Below, piece by piece: positions 30,856 through 38,620 of a DNA stretch of 46,945 nucleotides. How positions within the stretch are numbered: the stretch's first letter is position 1; the number at the start of each line of letters is the position of its first letter. The notes under the pieces are model-generated. The model searched no databases. It was given only the letters and a program-made list of their open reading frames with translations, and was not told the DNA's origin. Source of the DNA: Actinophytocola sp036555685 (lineage in GTDB: Bacteria; Actinomycetota; Actinomycetes; Mycobacteriales; Pseudonocardiaceae); the NCBI RefSeq assembly GCF_036555685.1, contig NZ_DATBKY010000215.1:1-46945 (forward strand), read 5' to 3'. The translations under genes were made by a program, and so were the position numbers.

Positions 30856-33021
30856 ATGTTCGGTCGCATCGGCCGGTTCATCGCCGCCCACGCTCGCGCG
30901 GTTCTCGTGGTCACGGTCCTGCTCATGGTCGGAGCGGGCGCACTCGGGTTCACCGCGTTCGGCAAACTCAAGACCGAGGGCGGGTTCGAGAACCCGGCCG
31001 CGGAGTCCAGCCAGGCTCAAGAGTTGCTCGACTCGAAGTTCGGCGGCGACGCCGACGTCGTCTTCCTCATGACCGCCACCGAAGGCACGGTCGACGACCC
31101 CGCGGTCAAGGCAGTGGCCACCGACGTCACCGGCCGGCTGGCCGCGGACGGCACGCTGGACGACTTCGCGTCGTACTTCACCACCCACGCGCCGGGAATG
31201 AAGTCGGCCGACGGCAAGTACGCGATCGCCGTCGCCAAGCTGACCGATGCCGGCGACGTCGAGAAGCTGCGCGAGGCCTACGACACGACCAGCGGACCGC
31301 TCACGGTGCGGGTCGGCGGGCCGCAGGCGGTCGGCCCGGACATCGGCGACCAGGTGGGCGCCGACCTCGCGCTCGCCGAGTCGATCGCGGTGCCGATCAT
31401 CCTGGCCCTGCTCGTCGTCGTGTTCGGCAGCGTCGTGGCCGCCCTGCTGCCGCTCGCGATCGGCGCGATCGCCGTGCTGGGTACGTTCGCGGAGCTGTCC
31501 GTGCTCGGCTCGCTGACCGACGTGTCCGTCTTCTCGATCAACCTGACCACCGCGCTGGGCCTTGGCCTCGCGATCGACTACGCGCTGCTGACGGTCTACC
31601 GGTTCCGCGAGGAGCTCGCTTCCGGCCGCGACACGCACACGGCTGTCGTGCGGACCGTCGAGACGGCCGGCCGGACGATCATGTTCAGCGCGCTGACCGT
31701 CGCGGTCGCGCTCGCGGCGCTGCTCGTCTTCCCGCTGTACTTCCTGCGCTCGTTCGCCTACGCCGGTGTCGGCGTGGTGCTGGTCGCGATGATCGGTGCG
31801 GTGGTCGTGCTGCCGGCGCTGCTCACGGTGCTCGGCCCGAAGGTCAACTCGCTGCGACTGCCCTGGGTGAAGAAGTCGCCGAGCTCGGTGTCCGGCTTCT
31901 GGGCGCGGATCGCCGGGTTCGCCGGCCGCCGCCCGGTGGCCGCGGGCGTGCCGGTGATCGTGCTGCTGGTCCTGGCCGCGGTCCCCTTGCTGCGCGTGGA
32001 GTTCGGCACGCCGGACGAGCGCGTGCTGACGACCGCGTCGGAGACCCGGGTGGTCGGTGACGTGCTGCGGGAGAGCTTCCCCGGCGACGACAGCAAGGCG
32101 CTGCAGGTCGTCACCCGCGGGCCGGCCGACGTCACCGGCTACGCCACCCGGCTGTCCGAGGTGCCCGGCGTCGAGTCGGTCACCGCGAGCACCGGCACCT
32201 ACGCCGACGGCCGGACGGCCGGCCCCGGCATCCCGACCATGGCGGCTCCCTCCGGCGAGCAGCGGCTGACCGTGCGCACCACGTACGACCCGCACTCGAC
32301 TGCCGGCCAGGACCTCGTCGGCGCGGTTCGCGCGGTGCCCGCGGGCGTGGACGTCGCAGTCGGCGGCCCGGCGGCGCAGCTGGTGGACAGCAAGGACGCG
32401 ATCGGGAGCCGGCTACCGCTCGCGGCGGGGCTCATCGCGATCAGCACGTTCCTGTTGCTGTTCCTGTTCACCGGCAGCGTGCTGCAGCCGATCCGGGCGC
32501 TGCTGTTCAACGTGCTCGGCCTGTCCGCGACGCTCGGCATCATGGTGCTGATCTTCCAGGAGGGCTGGCTGTCCTCGTGGCTCGGCTTCACGCCGCTGCC
32601 GCTCGACACGAGCATGCTGGTGCTGCTGTTCTGCATCGTGTTCGGCCTGTCGATGGACTACGAGGTGTTCGTGGTCAGCCGGATCAAGGAGATGCACGAC
32701 CAGGGCGCCACGCCACGCGACGCGGTTGTCGCCGGGCTGTCGCGGACCGGCCGGCTGATCACGATGGCCGCGGTGCTGCTGGCCGTCAGCCTGCTCGCGT
32801 TCGGGACGAGCGGCGTCAGCTTCATCCAGATGTTCGGCATCGGCTCGGGGCTCGCGATCCTGATCGACGCGACGCTGATCCGCGGCGTGCTGCTGCCGGT
32901 CGGCATGCGGGTGCTGGGCCGGGCCGCGTGGTGGGCGCCGCCGTTCCTGCGGCGCGTGCACGGCCGGGTCGGCCTGCGCGAGGACGCCGACTCGCCGTCG
33001 CCGGAGCTCGCGAAGGTCTAG
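30856..33021 (+). CDS. MMPL/RND-family membrane transporter
   Basis: A 721-residue transporter with two halves, each a transmembrane helix, a periplasmic-type extracellular domain and five more helices (first cluster about residues 180-350, second about 520-700). The family motifs GLGLAIDYALLTVYRFREE (first half) and FGLSMDYEVFVVSRIKEMHD (second half) contain the aspartate and tyrosine of the proton relay. It would export lipids or drugs using proton motive force. AAGGGGAG (30842-30849) supports ATG at 30856. It is divergent from TetR, and its TAG stop overlaps the stop of the ArsR gene by four bases (CTAG). Confidence 0.9.
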   Translation: MFGRIGRFIAAHARAVLVVTVLLMVGAGALGFTAFGKLKTEGGFENPAAESSQAQELLDSKFGGDADVVFLMTATEGTVDDPAVKAVATDVTGRLAADGTLDDFASYFTTHAPGMKSADGKYAIAVAKLTDAGDVEKLREAYDTTSGPLTVRVGGPQAVGPDIGDQVGADLALAESIAVPIILALLVVVFGSVVAALLPLAIGAIAVLGTFAELSVLGSLTDVSVFSINLTTALGLGLAIDYALLTVYRFREELASGRDTHTAVVRTVETAGRTIMFSALTVAVALAALLVFPLYFLRSFAYAGVGVVLVAMIGAVVVLPALLTVLGPKVNSLRLPWVKKSPSSVSGFWARIAGFAGRRPVAAGVPVIVLLVLAAVPLLRVEFGTPDERVLTTASETRVVGDVLRESFPGDDSKALQVVTRGPADVTGYATRLSEVPGVESVTASTGTYADGRTAGPGIPTMAAPSGEQRLTVRTTYDPHSTAGQDLVGAVRAVPAGVDVAVGGPAAQLVDSKDAIGSRLPLAAGLIAISTFLLLFLFTGSVLQPIRALLFNVLGLSATLGIMVLIFQEGWLSSWLGFTPLPLDTSMLVLLFCIVFGLSMDYEVFVVSRIKEMHDQGATPRDAVVAGLSRTGRLITMAAVLLAVSLLAFGTSGVSFIQMFGIGSGLAILIDATLIRGVLLPVGMRVLGRAAWWAPPFLRRVHGRVGLREDADSPSPELAKV

Positions 33022-33719
33022 CCGTACGCGGACGCCGCGTCCGGAGCCTCGATGCTCCGGGCGCGGCGTTCGTCCACGCCCAGGCGTTCGAAGGCGGGGC
33101 CGGCGGCGGGGTGCACGCGGATGGCGCGGGTCGGGTCGCGGGCGAGCCAGCCGGCGGCGAGGGCGCGGTCGAGGAGGGCGGCGGGCATGGCGCCGCTGAG
33201 GTGCTCGCGGCGTTCGGTCCAGTCGAGGCAGTCCTTCACCACGGGTCGCCGCGTTCGGTGGAGCTCCACGCCGAGCTCTTCCAGGACGGTCCGGCCGCGC
33301 CGTGTCAGGTGCAGGCCGTCGACGTCGTCGAGCAGGCCGGTCGCGAGCATGCCGTCCCGGATGGCGACGCCCAGTCGCCCCGCGAGGTGGTCGTAGCAGG
33401 TGCGGGCCGCGGCGAGGCGGCGCGCGCGGATCGAGGCGCGCAGGCTCTTCGGCCGCTCGGGCCCGGCGTACTGGGAGAGCTTCTCGATGAGCTCCGCGAC
33501 GTCCGGCCCCTCGAGGCGGACGTAGCGGTGCCGGCCCTGCTTGAGCGTGCGGACGAACCCCGCCTTGGCGAGGACCCCGACATGCTCGCTGGCGGTGGAC
33601 GGCGCGATCCCGGCGGCCCTCGCGAGCTCACCGACCGTCCAAGCCCGCCCGTCGATCAGCGCGAGGCACATCGTGGCCCGGCTGGGATCGGCGAGCACGG
33701 CAGCGACATCGGCGAGCAT
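33018..33719 (-). CDS. ArsR/SmtB-like winged-helix regulator
   Basis: A 233-residue regulator. The N-terminal winged helix is typical of ArsR (VLADPSRATMCLALIDGRAWTVGELARAAGIAPSTASEHVGVL in part, about residues 7-50; GFVRTLKQGRHRYVRL wing). The C-terminal extension of about 130 residues is longer than classical metal sensors and contains C115-region AARTCYDHLAGRLG and VVKDCLDWTERREHLSG, a pattern common in actinobacterial ArsR proteins that sense organic ligands or drugs. No CxC or ELCVCDL metal site is seen. The ATG is six bases after TACCAT with no ribosome binding site. It converges tail to tail with mmpL. Confidence 0.85.
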   Translation of the reverse strand: MLADVAAVLADPSRATMCLALIDGRAWTVGELARAAGIAPSTASEHVGVLAKAGFVRTLKQGRHRYVRLEGPDVAELIEKLSQYAGPERPKSLRASIRARRLAAARTCYDHLAGRLGVAIRDGMLATGLLDDVDGLHLTRRGRTVLEELGVELHRTRRPVVKDCLDWTERREHLSGAMPAALLDRALAAGWLARDPTRAIRVHPAAGPAFERLGVDERRARSIEAPDAASAYG

Positions 33720-33725
33720 GCCTCG

Positions 33726-33731
33726 ATGGTA
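33726..33731 (-). promoter_or_regulatory. Leaderless -10 (TACCAT) of the ArsR gene
   Basis: TACCAT is followed by six bases and the ATG at 33719, which fixes the start and rules out the longer upstream frame. Confidence 0.45.
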
Positions 33732-33784
33732 GGCAGCGAACACGTCGGCCCCCGCCGAAGCGACACGAGGCCACGTTCGGGCCC

Positions 33785-35143
33785 TTACAGCGAGGCGATC
33801 AGGCGTTCCACGCGTTCGTCGACCGCGCGGAAGGGGTCCTTGCACAGGACCGTGCGCTGGGCCTGGTCGTTCAGCTTCAGGTGTACCCAGTCGACCGTGA
33901 AGTCGCGGCCCGCTTGTTGTGCGGCGGCGATGAAGTCGCCGCGAAGCTTGGCCCGGGTGGTCTGCGGCGGGGTGTCCTTGGCGGCCTCGATCTCGCCGTC
34001 CTCGGTCACGCGGGCCACCAGGTCCTTGCGCTGCAAGAGGTCGAAGATGCCGCGGCCGCGGCGGATGTCGTGGTACGCCAGGTCCAGCTGCGCGACCCGG
34101 GGGCTCGACAACTCGAGGTTGTGCTTGTTGCGGTAGCGCTCCACGAGCCGGTGCTTGATCGCCCAGTCGATCTCGCGATCGATGCGGGACAGGTCCTGCT
34201 GCTCCACCGCGTCCAGCGTCCGGCCCCACAGCTCGATCACGCGGTCGGCGATCGGGTCGGGCGAGCGCTTCGCGACGTGCTCGACCGCGCGGGCGAAGTA
34301 CTCGCGCTGGATGTCGAGCGCGGACGCCTCGCGGCCCCCGGCCAGGCGGACCAGGCGGCGGCCGGTCAGGTCGTGGCTGATCTCGCGGATCGCGCGGATC
34401 GGGTTGTCCAGGCTGAAGTCCCGGAACTGGACGCCGTCCTCGATCATCTCCAGGACCAGGTTCGCGCTGCCGACCTTGAGCAGCGTCGTGGCCTCGGCCA
34501 TGTTCGAGTCGCCGACGATGACGTGCAGGCGGCGGTAACGCTCGGCGTCGGCGTGCGGTTCGTCGCGGGTGTTGATGATCGGGCGCGATCTGGTGGTCGC
34601 CGAGGAGACGCCCTCCCAGATGTGCTCGGCGCGCTGCGAGAGGCAGTAGACCGCGCCGCGCGGGGTCTGCAGGACCTTGCCGGCGCCGCAGATCAGCTGG
34701 CGGGTGACCAGGAACGGCAGCAGCACGTCGGCGATCCTGGAGAACTCCCCTGCGCGGGTGACCAGGTAGTTCTCGTGGCAGCCGTACGAGTTCCCGGCCG
34801 AGTCGGTGTTGTTCTTGAACAGGAAGATGTCCCCGCCGATGCCCTCGTCGGCGAGCCGGCGCTCGGCGTCGACCAGGAGGTCTTCGAGGATCCGCTCGCC
34901 CGCCTTGTCGTGCGTGACCAGCTGGACGAGGTCGTCGCACTCCGCCGTGGCGTACTCGGGGTGCGAGCCGACGTCCAGGTAGAGGCGCGAACCGTTGCGC
35001 AGGAAGACGTTCGAGGACCGGCCCCAGGACACCACTCGCCGAAACAGGTACCGCGCGACCTCATCCGGGCTCAGCCTGCGCTGCCCGTGAAAGGTACAGG
35101 TCACGCCGAACTCGGTCTCGATACCGAAGATCCGCCGCTGCAT
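33785..35143 (-). CDS. pafA: Pup--protein ligase PafA
   Basis: A 452-residue enzyme that activates the C-terminal glutamate of Pup with ATP and links it to substrate lysines. The glutamine-synthetase-like fold shows the N-terminal metal-binding GIETEFG (E9, E11), the catalytic aspartate D57 in RLYLDVGSHPEYAT (same number as in M. tuberculosis), FLFKNNTDSAGNSYG and the HVIVGDSNMAE block. The smaller C-terminal domain contacts Pup (VHLKLNDQAQRTVLCKDPF). The ATG lies six bases after TAGGCT, with no ribosome binding site: leaderless. It follows prcA by 98 bases and has its own promoter. Confidence 0.95.
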   Translation of the reverse strand: MQRRIFGIETEFGVTCTFHGQRRLSPDEVARYLFRRVVSWGRSSNVFLRNGSRLYLDVGSHPEYATAECDDLVQLVTHDKAGERILEDLLVDAERRLADEGIGGDIFLFKNNTDSAGNSYGCHENYLVTRAGEFSRIADVLLPFLVTRQLICGAGKVLQTPRGAVYCLSQRAEHIWEGVSSATTRSRPIINTRDEPHADAERYRRLHVIVGDSNMAEATTLLKVGSANLVLEMIEDGVQFRDFSLDNPIRAIREISHDLTGRRLVRLAGGREASALDIQREYFARAVEHVAKRSPDPIADRVIELWGRTLDAVEQQDLSRIDREIDWAIKHRLVERYRNKHNLELSSPRVAQLDLAYHDIRRGRGIFDLLQRKDLVARVTEDGEIEAAKDTPPQTTRAKLRGDFIAAAQQAGRDFTVDWVHLKLNDQAQRTVLCKDPFRAVDERVERLIASL

Positions 35144-35149
35144 TCTCTT

Positions 35150-35155
35150 AGCCTA
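35150..35155 (-). promoter_or_regulatory. Leaderless -10 (TAGGCT) of pafA
   Basis: TAGGCT lies six bases before the pafA ATG, within the palindrome GCCTAGGC. The same hexamer serves dop and pepE. Confidence 0.6.
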
Positions 35156-35241
35156 GGCGTTGAAAGCGCGAACGTGGACGGGCCGCTCCGAGGTGAGACG
35201 AACGCGTCATCGAAGCGGACGGAGTGTGCACGGGCATCGCG

Positions 35242-36048
35242 TCAGCCCTTGGCGCCGTCACCATTGCCGTCACCCTTGCCGTCACCGTTGCCTTCGGACG
35301 GGGGCGGCGGGTCCATCGGCTCGCCTTCCGGCTTGTCCTCGGGCTCCGCGCCGGCCGGCAGCAGCGCGGTGAGCGCGGCTCCCTCGATGCGGCGGAATGC
35401 CCGGCGTGGCCGGGCCCGCTCCAGCACCGCGACCTCGACCTTTCCGATGCCCTGCCCGTTGTCGCCGTTGCCCGCGCTCGTGCCTGCCGACAGCGCGCTC
35501 ATCGCGAACGCGACCCCGGCCTCGAGCGACATGCCCTCCTCGTAGTTGTCCTTCATCGTGCTCGAGATCGGCTCGGTCTGGCCGCCCATGACCAGGTACT
35601 GCGGCTCGTCGACGATCGAGCCGTCGTAGGTGAGCCGGTAGAGCTGGTCCTCCTCGGGGGCGGCGCCGACCTCGGCCACACAGATCTCCACCTCGAACGG
35701 CTTGAGCTGGTCGGTGAAGATCGAGCCGAGCGTCTGCGCGTAGACGTTGGCGAGCTGGCGGGCGGAGACGTCGCGCGGGTCGTTGGCGTACCCCCACAGG
35801 TCGACGTGCCGGATGCCGCCGCGGCGCAGGCTCTCGTATTCGCTGTAGCGGCCGGCGGCCGCGAACCCGATCCGGTGGTAGATCTCGGAGACCTTGTGCA
35901 GCGTCGTCGAGGGGTTCTCGGCCACGAACAGCACGCCGCCGGAGTACTTGAGCGCGATGACGCTGCGGCCCCGCGCGATGCCCTTGCGGGCGTACTCCGA
36001 GCGATCCCGCATCAACTGCTCGGGCGACGCGTACAGCGGCATGGTCAC
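35242..36048 (-). CDS. prcA: Proteasome 20S alpha subunit
   Basis: A 268-residue alpha subunit forming the outer heptameric rings and gate of the 20S core. The N-terminus MTMPLYASPEQLMRDRSEYARKGIARG (first 20 residues are the gate and H0 helix) and GRSVIALKYSGGVLFVAENPS are typical, and there is no catalytic threonine. The C-terminal 40 residues are low-complexity (PPPPSEGNGDGKGDGNGDGAKG type, glycine/aspartate/lysine) and probably disordered. GTG at 36048 has AAGGAG eight bases upstream; the internal ATG at 36042 is too far from it. It lies 39 bases after prcB in the pup-prcB-prcA operon. Confidence 0.95.
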   Translation of the reverse strand: MTMPLYASPEQLMRDRSEYARKGIARGRSVIALKYSGGVLFVAENPSTTLHKVSEIYHRIGFAAAGRYSEYESLRRGGIRHVDLWGYANDPRDVSARQLANVYAQTLGSIFTDQLKPFEVEICVAEVGAAPEEDQLYRLTYDGSIVDEPQYLVMGGQTEPISSTMKDNYEEGMSLEAGVAFAMSALSAGTSAGNGDNGQGIGKVEVAVLERARPRRAFRRIEGAALTALLPAGAEPEDKPEGEPMDPPPPSEGNGDGKGDGNGDGAKG

Positions 36049-36087
36049 GGCGGTGGCTCCTTCGTATGCGTCTGTTGGTGCGGTGGG

Positions 36088-36975
36088 TCAGCCGCGCGGC
36101 CTGGCGGCCCGTTCGGCCATGATCGCCTCGGCCACCGGGGCGATCGTCTCCTCCGGCAGCTGGACCGCGCCCTCGGCGCCGGTCACCGTAATGATGCTCG
36201 GGAAGATCCGGCGGGCGAGGTCGGGGCCGCCGGTGGCCGAGTCGTCGTCCGCCGCGTCGTAGAGCGCGTCCACGGCCTGCCGGACCGCGGTCTGCTGGTC
36301 GCTGCCCGGGTCGTAGGTCTTCTTGAGCGAGGTTCGGGCGAACACCGATCCGGAGCCGACCGAGTGGAAGCCGGCACGCTCCTCGTAGCGCCCGCCGACC
36401 ACGTCGTAGGACACGATCCGGGCCGCGCGCGACGGATTCTCGGCGGCCGTGTCGAAGCCCACGAACAGCGGGATCACGGCGAGCCCGGCCATCGCCACGT
36501 CGAGGTTGCCGCGGACCAGCGAGGCCAGCTTGTTGGTCTTGCCGTCCAGGGACAGCGAGACGCCCTCGATCTTCTCGTAGTGGGACAGCTCCAGCTGGAA
36601 CAGCCGCACCAGGTCGACCGCGATGCCCGCGGTGCCGGCGATGCCCACCGCCGAGTAGTCGTCGGTGACGTACACCTTCTCCATGTCGCGCTGGGCGATC
36701 ATGTTGCCCGACGTGGCGCGGCGGTCACCCGCGACCAGCACGCCGCCGTCGAAGGCGATCGCGACGATCGTGGTGCCGTGCGGCGGTGCGGGGGTGAGTT
36801 CGGCGGGACCGCGGCGCGCCTGGACCGGCTCGTCGCCACGCCAGCCACCGCGCGTCCCCGGCAGCAGGTGCGGGGCCTGCTCCCGGAGGAAGTCGGTGAA
36901 CGAGGAGGTCTGGGCCGTGAGGTAGGCAGCCGGAAGTGATGCGCCGGGCATGGCGCTGGACGGAGTGTGTTCCAT
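36088..36975 (-). CDS. prcB: Proteasome 20S beta subunit (catalytic)
   Basis: A 295-residue precursor. Autoprocessing after G67 in PPHGTTIVA would expose the nucleophile T68; the supporting residues follow in FDGGVLVAGDRRATSG (D and K/R of the active site region) and SVGSGSVFA. The 67-residue propeptide (TDFLREQAPHLLPG helix) is typical and assists assembly with PrcA. It degrades pupylated proteins delivered by Mpa. It is the second gene of the operon, 49 bases after pup. Confidence 0.95.
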   Translation of the reverse strand: MEHTPSSAMPGASLPAAYLTAQTSSFTDFLREQAPHLLPGTRGGWRGDEPVQARRGPAELTPAPPHGTTIVAIAFDGGVLVAGDRRATSGNMIAQRDMEKVYVTDDYSAVGIAGTAGIAVDLVRLFQLELSHYEKIEGVSLSLDGKTNKLASLVRGNLDVAMAGLAVIPLFVGFDTAAENPSRAARIVSYDVVGGRYEERAGFHSVGSGSVFARTSLKKTYDPGSDQQTAVRQAVDALYDAADDDSATGGPDLARRIFPSIITVTGAEGAVQLPEETIAPVAEAIMAERAARPRG

Positions 36976-37024
36976 GCCTGCTTTCGTTCCTGGTTACGAC
37001 TGTCGACGGGGTGTGGAGAGAAAC

Positions 37025-37219
37025 CTACTCGCCGCCCTTTTGGACATACGCACGGACGAAGTCCTCGGCGTTCTCCTCGAGCACGTCGTCGATCTCGTCG
37101 AGGATCGTGTCCACGTCCTCGCCGAGCTTCTCCCTGCGCTCCTGACCGGCCGGCGCACCGCCGTCGACATCTTCGTCGCCGTCACCGCCGCCTTGCCGCT
37201 GCGTCTGTTCCTGGGCCAT
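37025..37219 (-). CDS. pup: Prokaryotic ubiquitin-like protein Pup
   Basis: A 64-residue disordered modifier protein. The N-terminal half (QEQTQRQGGG) threads into Mpa; the C-terminal half (DVDTILDEIDDVLEENAEDF) forms the helix that binds the Mpa coiled coil. It ends YVQKGGE rather than GGQ, so it is made ready for ligation and needs no deamidation by Dop. The ATG has GGGAGG upstream. Its promoter (-10 TAGCCT) has a PafBC-like element. It heads the pup-prcB-prcA operon, downstream of an amine oxidase gene. Confidence 0.96.
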   Translation of the reverse strand: MAQEQTQRQGGGDGDEDVDGGAPAGQERREKLGEDVDTILDEIDDVLEENAEDFVRAYVQKGGE

Positions 37220-37251
37220 CTCGCCTCCCGGATCGGGATTGTCTGTCTCCC

Positions 37252-37274
37252 AGGCTACCGACCGGGACCGACAT
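37252..37274 (-). promoter_or_regulatory. pup promoter with PafBC-like element
   Basis: ATGTCGGTC (37274-37266), exactly eight bases, then TAGCCT (37257-37252). The published mycobacterial RecA-independent damage promoter is TTGTCRGTG-N8-TANNNT; the seven-base TGTCGGT core and the spacing match, while the two outer bases differ. A start near 37245 would give a leader of about 26 bases containing the ribosome binding site. Confidence 0.6.
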
Positions 37275-37329
37275 AGTCGCGGACCATCCGAGCGAAGATC
37301 GCGATCGCTGTCGGCGAACGGCCCGGATT

Positions 37330-38601
37330 TCAGCCGGCCTCGAGCGTCTCTCGAGCCGCGCGCAGCCCGCTGCGGACCGCGCCCTCCATGTTGTTGGGCC
37401 AGCCGCTGCGCTCCGCCCCGGCGAACCGGATCAGCCCGTGCGGCTCGGCCAGCCGGGGGCCGAGCCGGCACACCTCGCCCGGCGCGAAGGCCACGTCGCA
37501 CCCGAGGACATGCTCCTGGTCGGCCCACCGGAACACCTGCGCGGACCGCAACCGGTCCGCACTGGTGCCGAACGCTCCCGCCAGGTCCGCGAGCAGCACC
37601 TCGTCGGGCGCCTCCGCGTGCCCCGGCACGAAGCCGGTGACCCGGTCACCACGCCGCCAGGCGACCCACAGCGCGTCGCCGCCCACGACGGACGCGTGCC
37701 CCACGCGGTGCCCTTCCGGCAGCCTCGCGACGGCCTTCACGCCCGCGCCCACGTGCAGCGCGGACAGCGCTTGCCGGCCCTCGGGCAGCGCGGGCTCGAA
37801 GCCGACGGTGGCCAGGAGGTGGACCGGCACCGCGACCACGGCCTGCGCGGCGCGGTACTCCCGGCCGCCGCCGTGCGCGCTGACCCCGCCGCCGTCCTGG
37901 ACGACACGCTCGACCGGCGTGCGCAGCCGTACGGCGTCCCCGAGGCGGGCGGCCAGCCGGATCGCGACCTCCTGCGCCCCCTGCGCGATGCGCCACTGGA
38001 ACGTCGTGTGGAGGCTGCGCAGCGGGCCGCCCGCGAGGCGCCCCAGCCAGAGCAGGTGCAGCAGCGACGTCGACTCCGCGGGCGCGCACACCAGCGAGCC
38101 GGCGATCCGCTCGAACAGGTACCGGCTGTCGGCGCCGAGATCGAGCTCGTCGAGCCAGTCGGCGACCGACCAGGCGTCGAGCTCGTCGGCCCAGCGGGCC
38201 CGCCACGGGGCCTCCGGGTCGATGCCGTGCGCGTCCCGGACCGCACGGCTGTGCAGGTGGTACAGGTCCCGCCAGACACGGACGGGTGGGGTCCGGCCCC
38301 TGCTGTGGCCGGACGGCAGGCGCCAGAGCACGGGCGCGCCGAGCAGGCGAGCCGGTTCGAGGTCGAGCCCGAGGTCGTCGGCGAGGCGGCGCATGCCGCG
38401 GTGCGCCCAGCCGACCCACTCGCCGCCGAAGTCGGTGACCGCGCCGTCCGCCTCGCGCGACCGGGTCCGCCCGCCGACCTCGTCGCGAGCCTCGAGGACG
38501 AGGACGCTGCGACCGGCCCGGCGCAGCGCGGTTGCCGCGGTCAGTCCCGCCAGGCCGGCGCCGACGACGACCACGTCGCAGGCCCGGGAGTCGCCATCCA
38601 T
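37330..38601 (-). CDS. Flavin monoamine oxidase-like protein between dop and pup
   Basis: A 423-residue FAD-dependent amine oxidase/dehydrogenase. The dinucleotide fold VVVVGAGLAGLTAA (about residues 10-23) is followed by LEARDEVGGRTRS, and the C-terminal FAD contact is RFAGAERSGWPNNMEGAVRSG (first 20 residues of that block). It resembles bacterial monoamine oxidases; no covalent-flavin cysteine is obvious. The start is ATG at 38601, 19 bases after the dop stop, so it is probably cotranscribed with dop. It is not a known Pup-pathway component. Its substrate may be a biogenic amine or polyamine. Confidence 0.85.
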   Translation of the reverse strand: MDGDSRACDVVVVGAGLAGLTAATALRRAGRSVLVLEARDEVGGRTRSREADGAVTDFGGEWVGWAHRGMRRLADDLGLDLEPARLLGAPVLWRLPSGHSRGRTPPVRVWRDLYHLHSRAVRDAHGIDPEAPWRARWADELDAWSVADWLDELDLGADSRYLFERIAGSLVCAPAESTSLLHLLWLGRLAGGPLRSLHTTFQWRIAQGAQEVAIRLAARLGDAVRLRTPVERVVQDGGGVSAHGGGREYRAAQAVVAVPVHLLATVGFEPALPEGRQALSALHVGAGVKAVARLPEGHRVGHASVVGGDALWVAWRRGDRVTGFVPGHAEAPDEVLLADLAGAFGTSADRLRSAQVFRWADQEHVLGCDVAFAPGEVCRLGPRLAEPHGLIRFAGAERSGWPNNMEGAVRSGLRAARETLEAG

Positions 38602-38620
38602 CGCACAGTCGTACCAGACC

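Noticed and set aside
33720..34940. Upstream extension of the ArsR gene to 640 codons
   Set aside because: The added part is pafA read in another frame; the leaderless promoter and family length fix the start at 33719.
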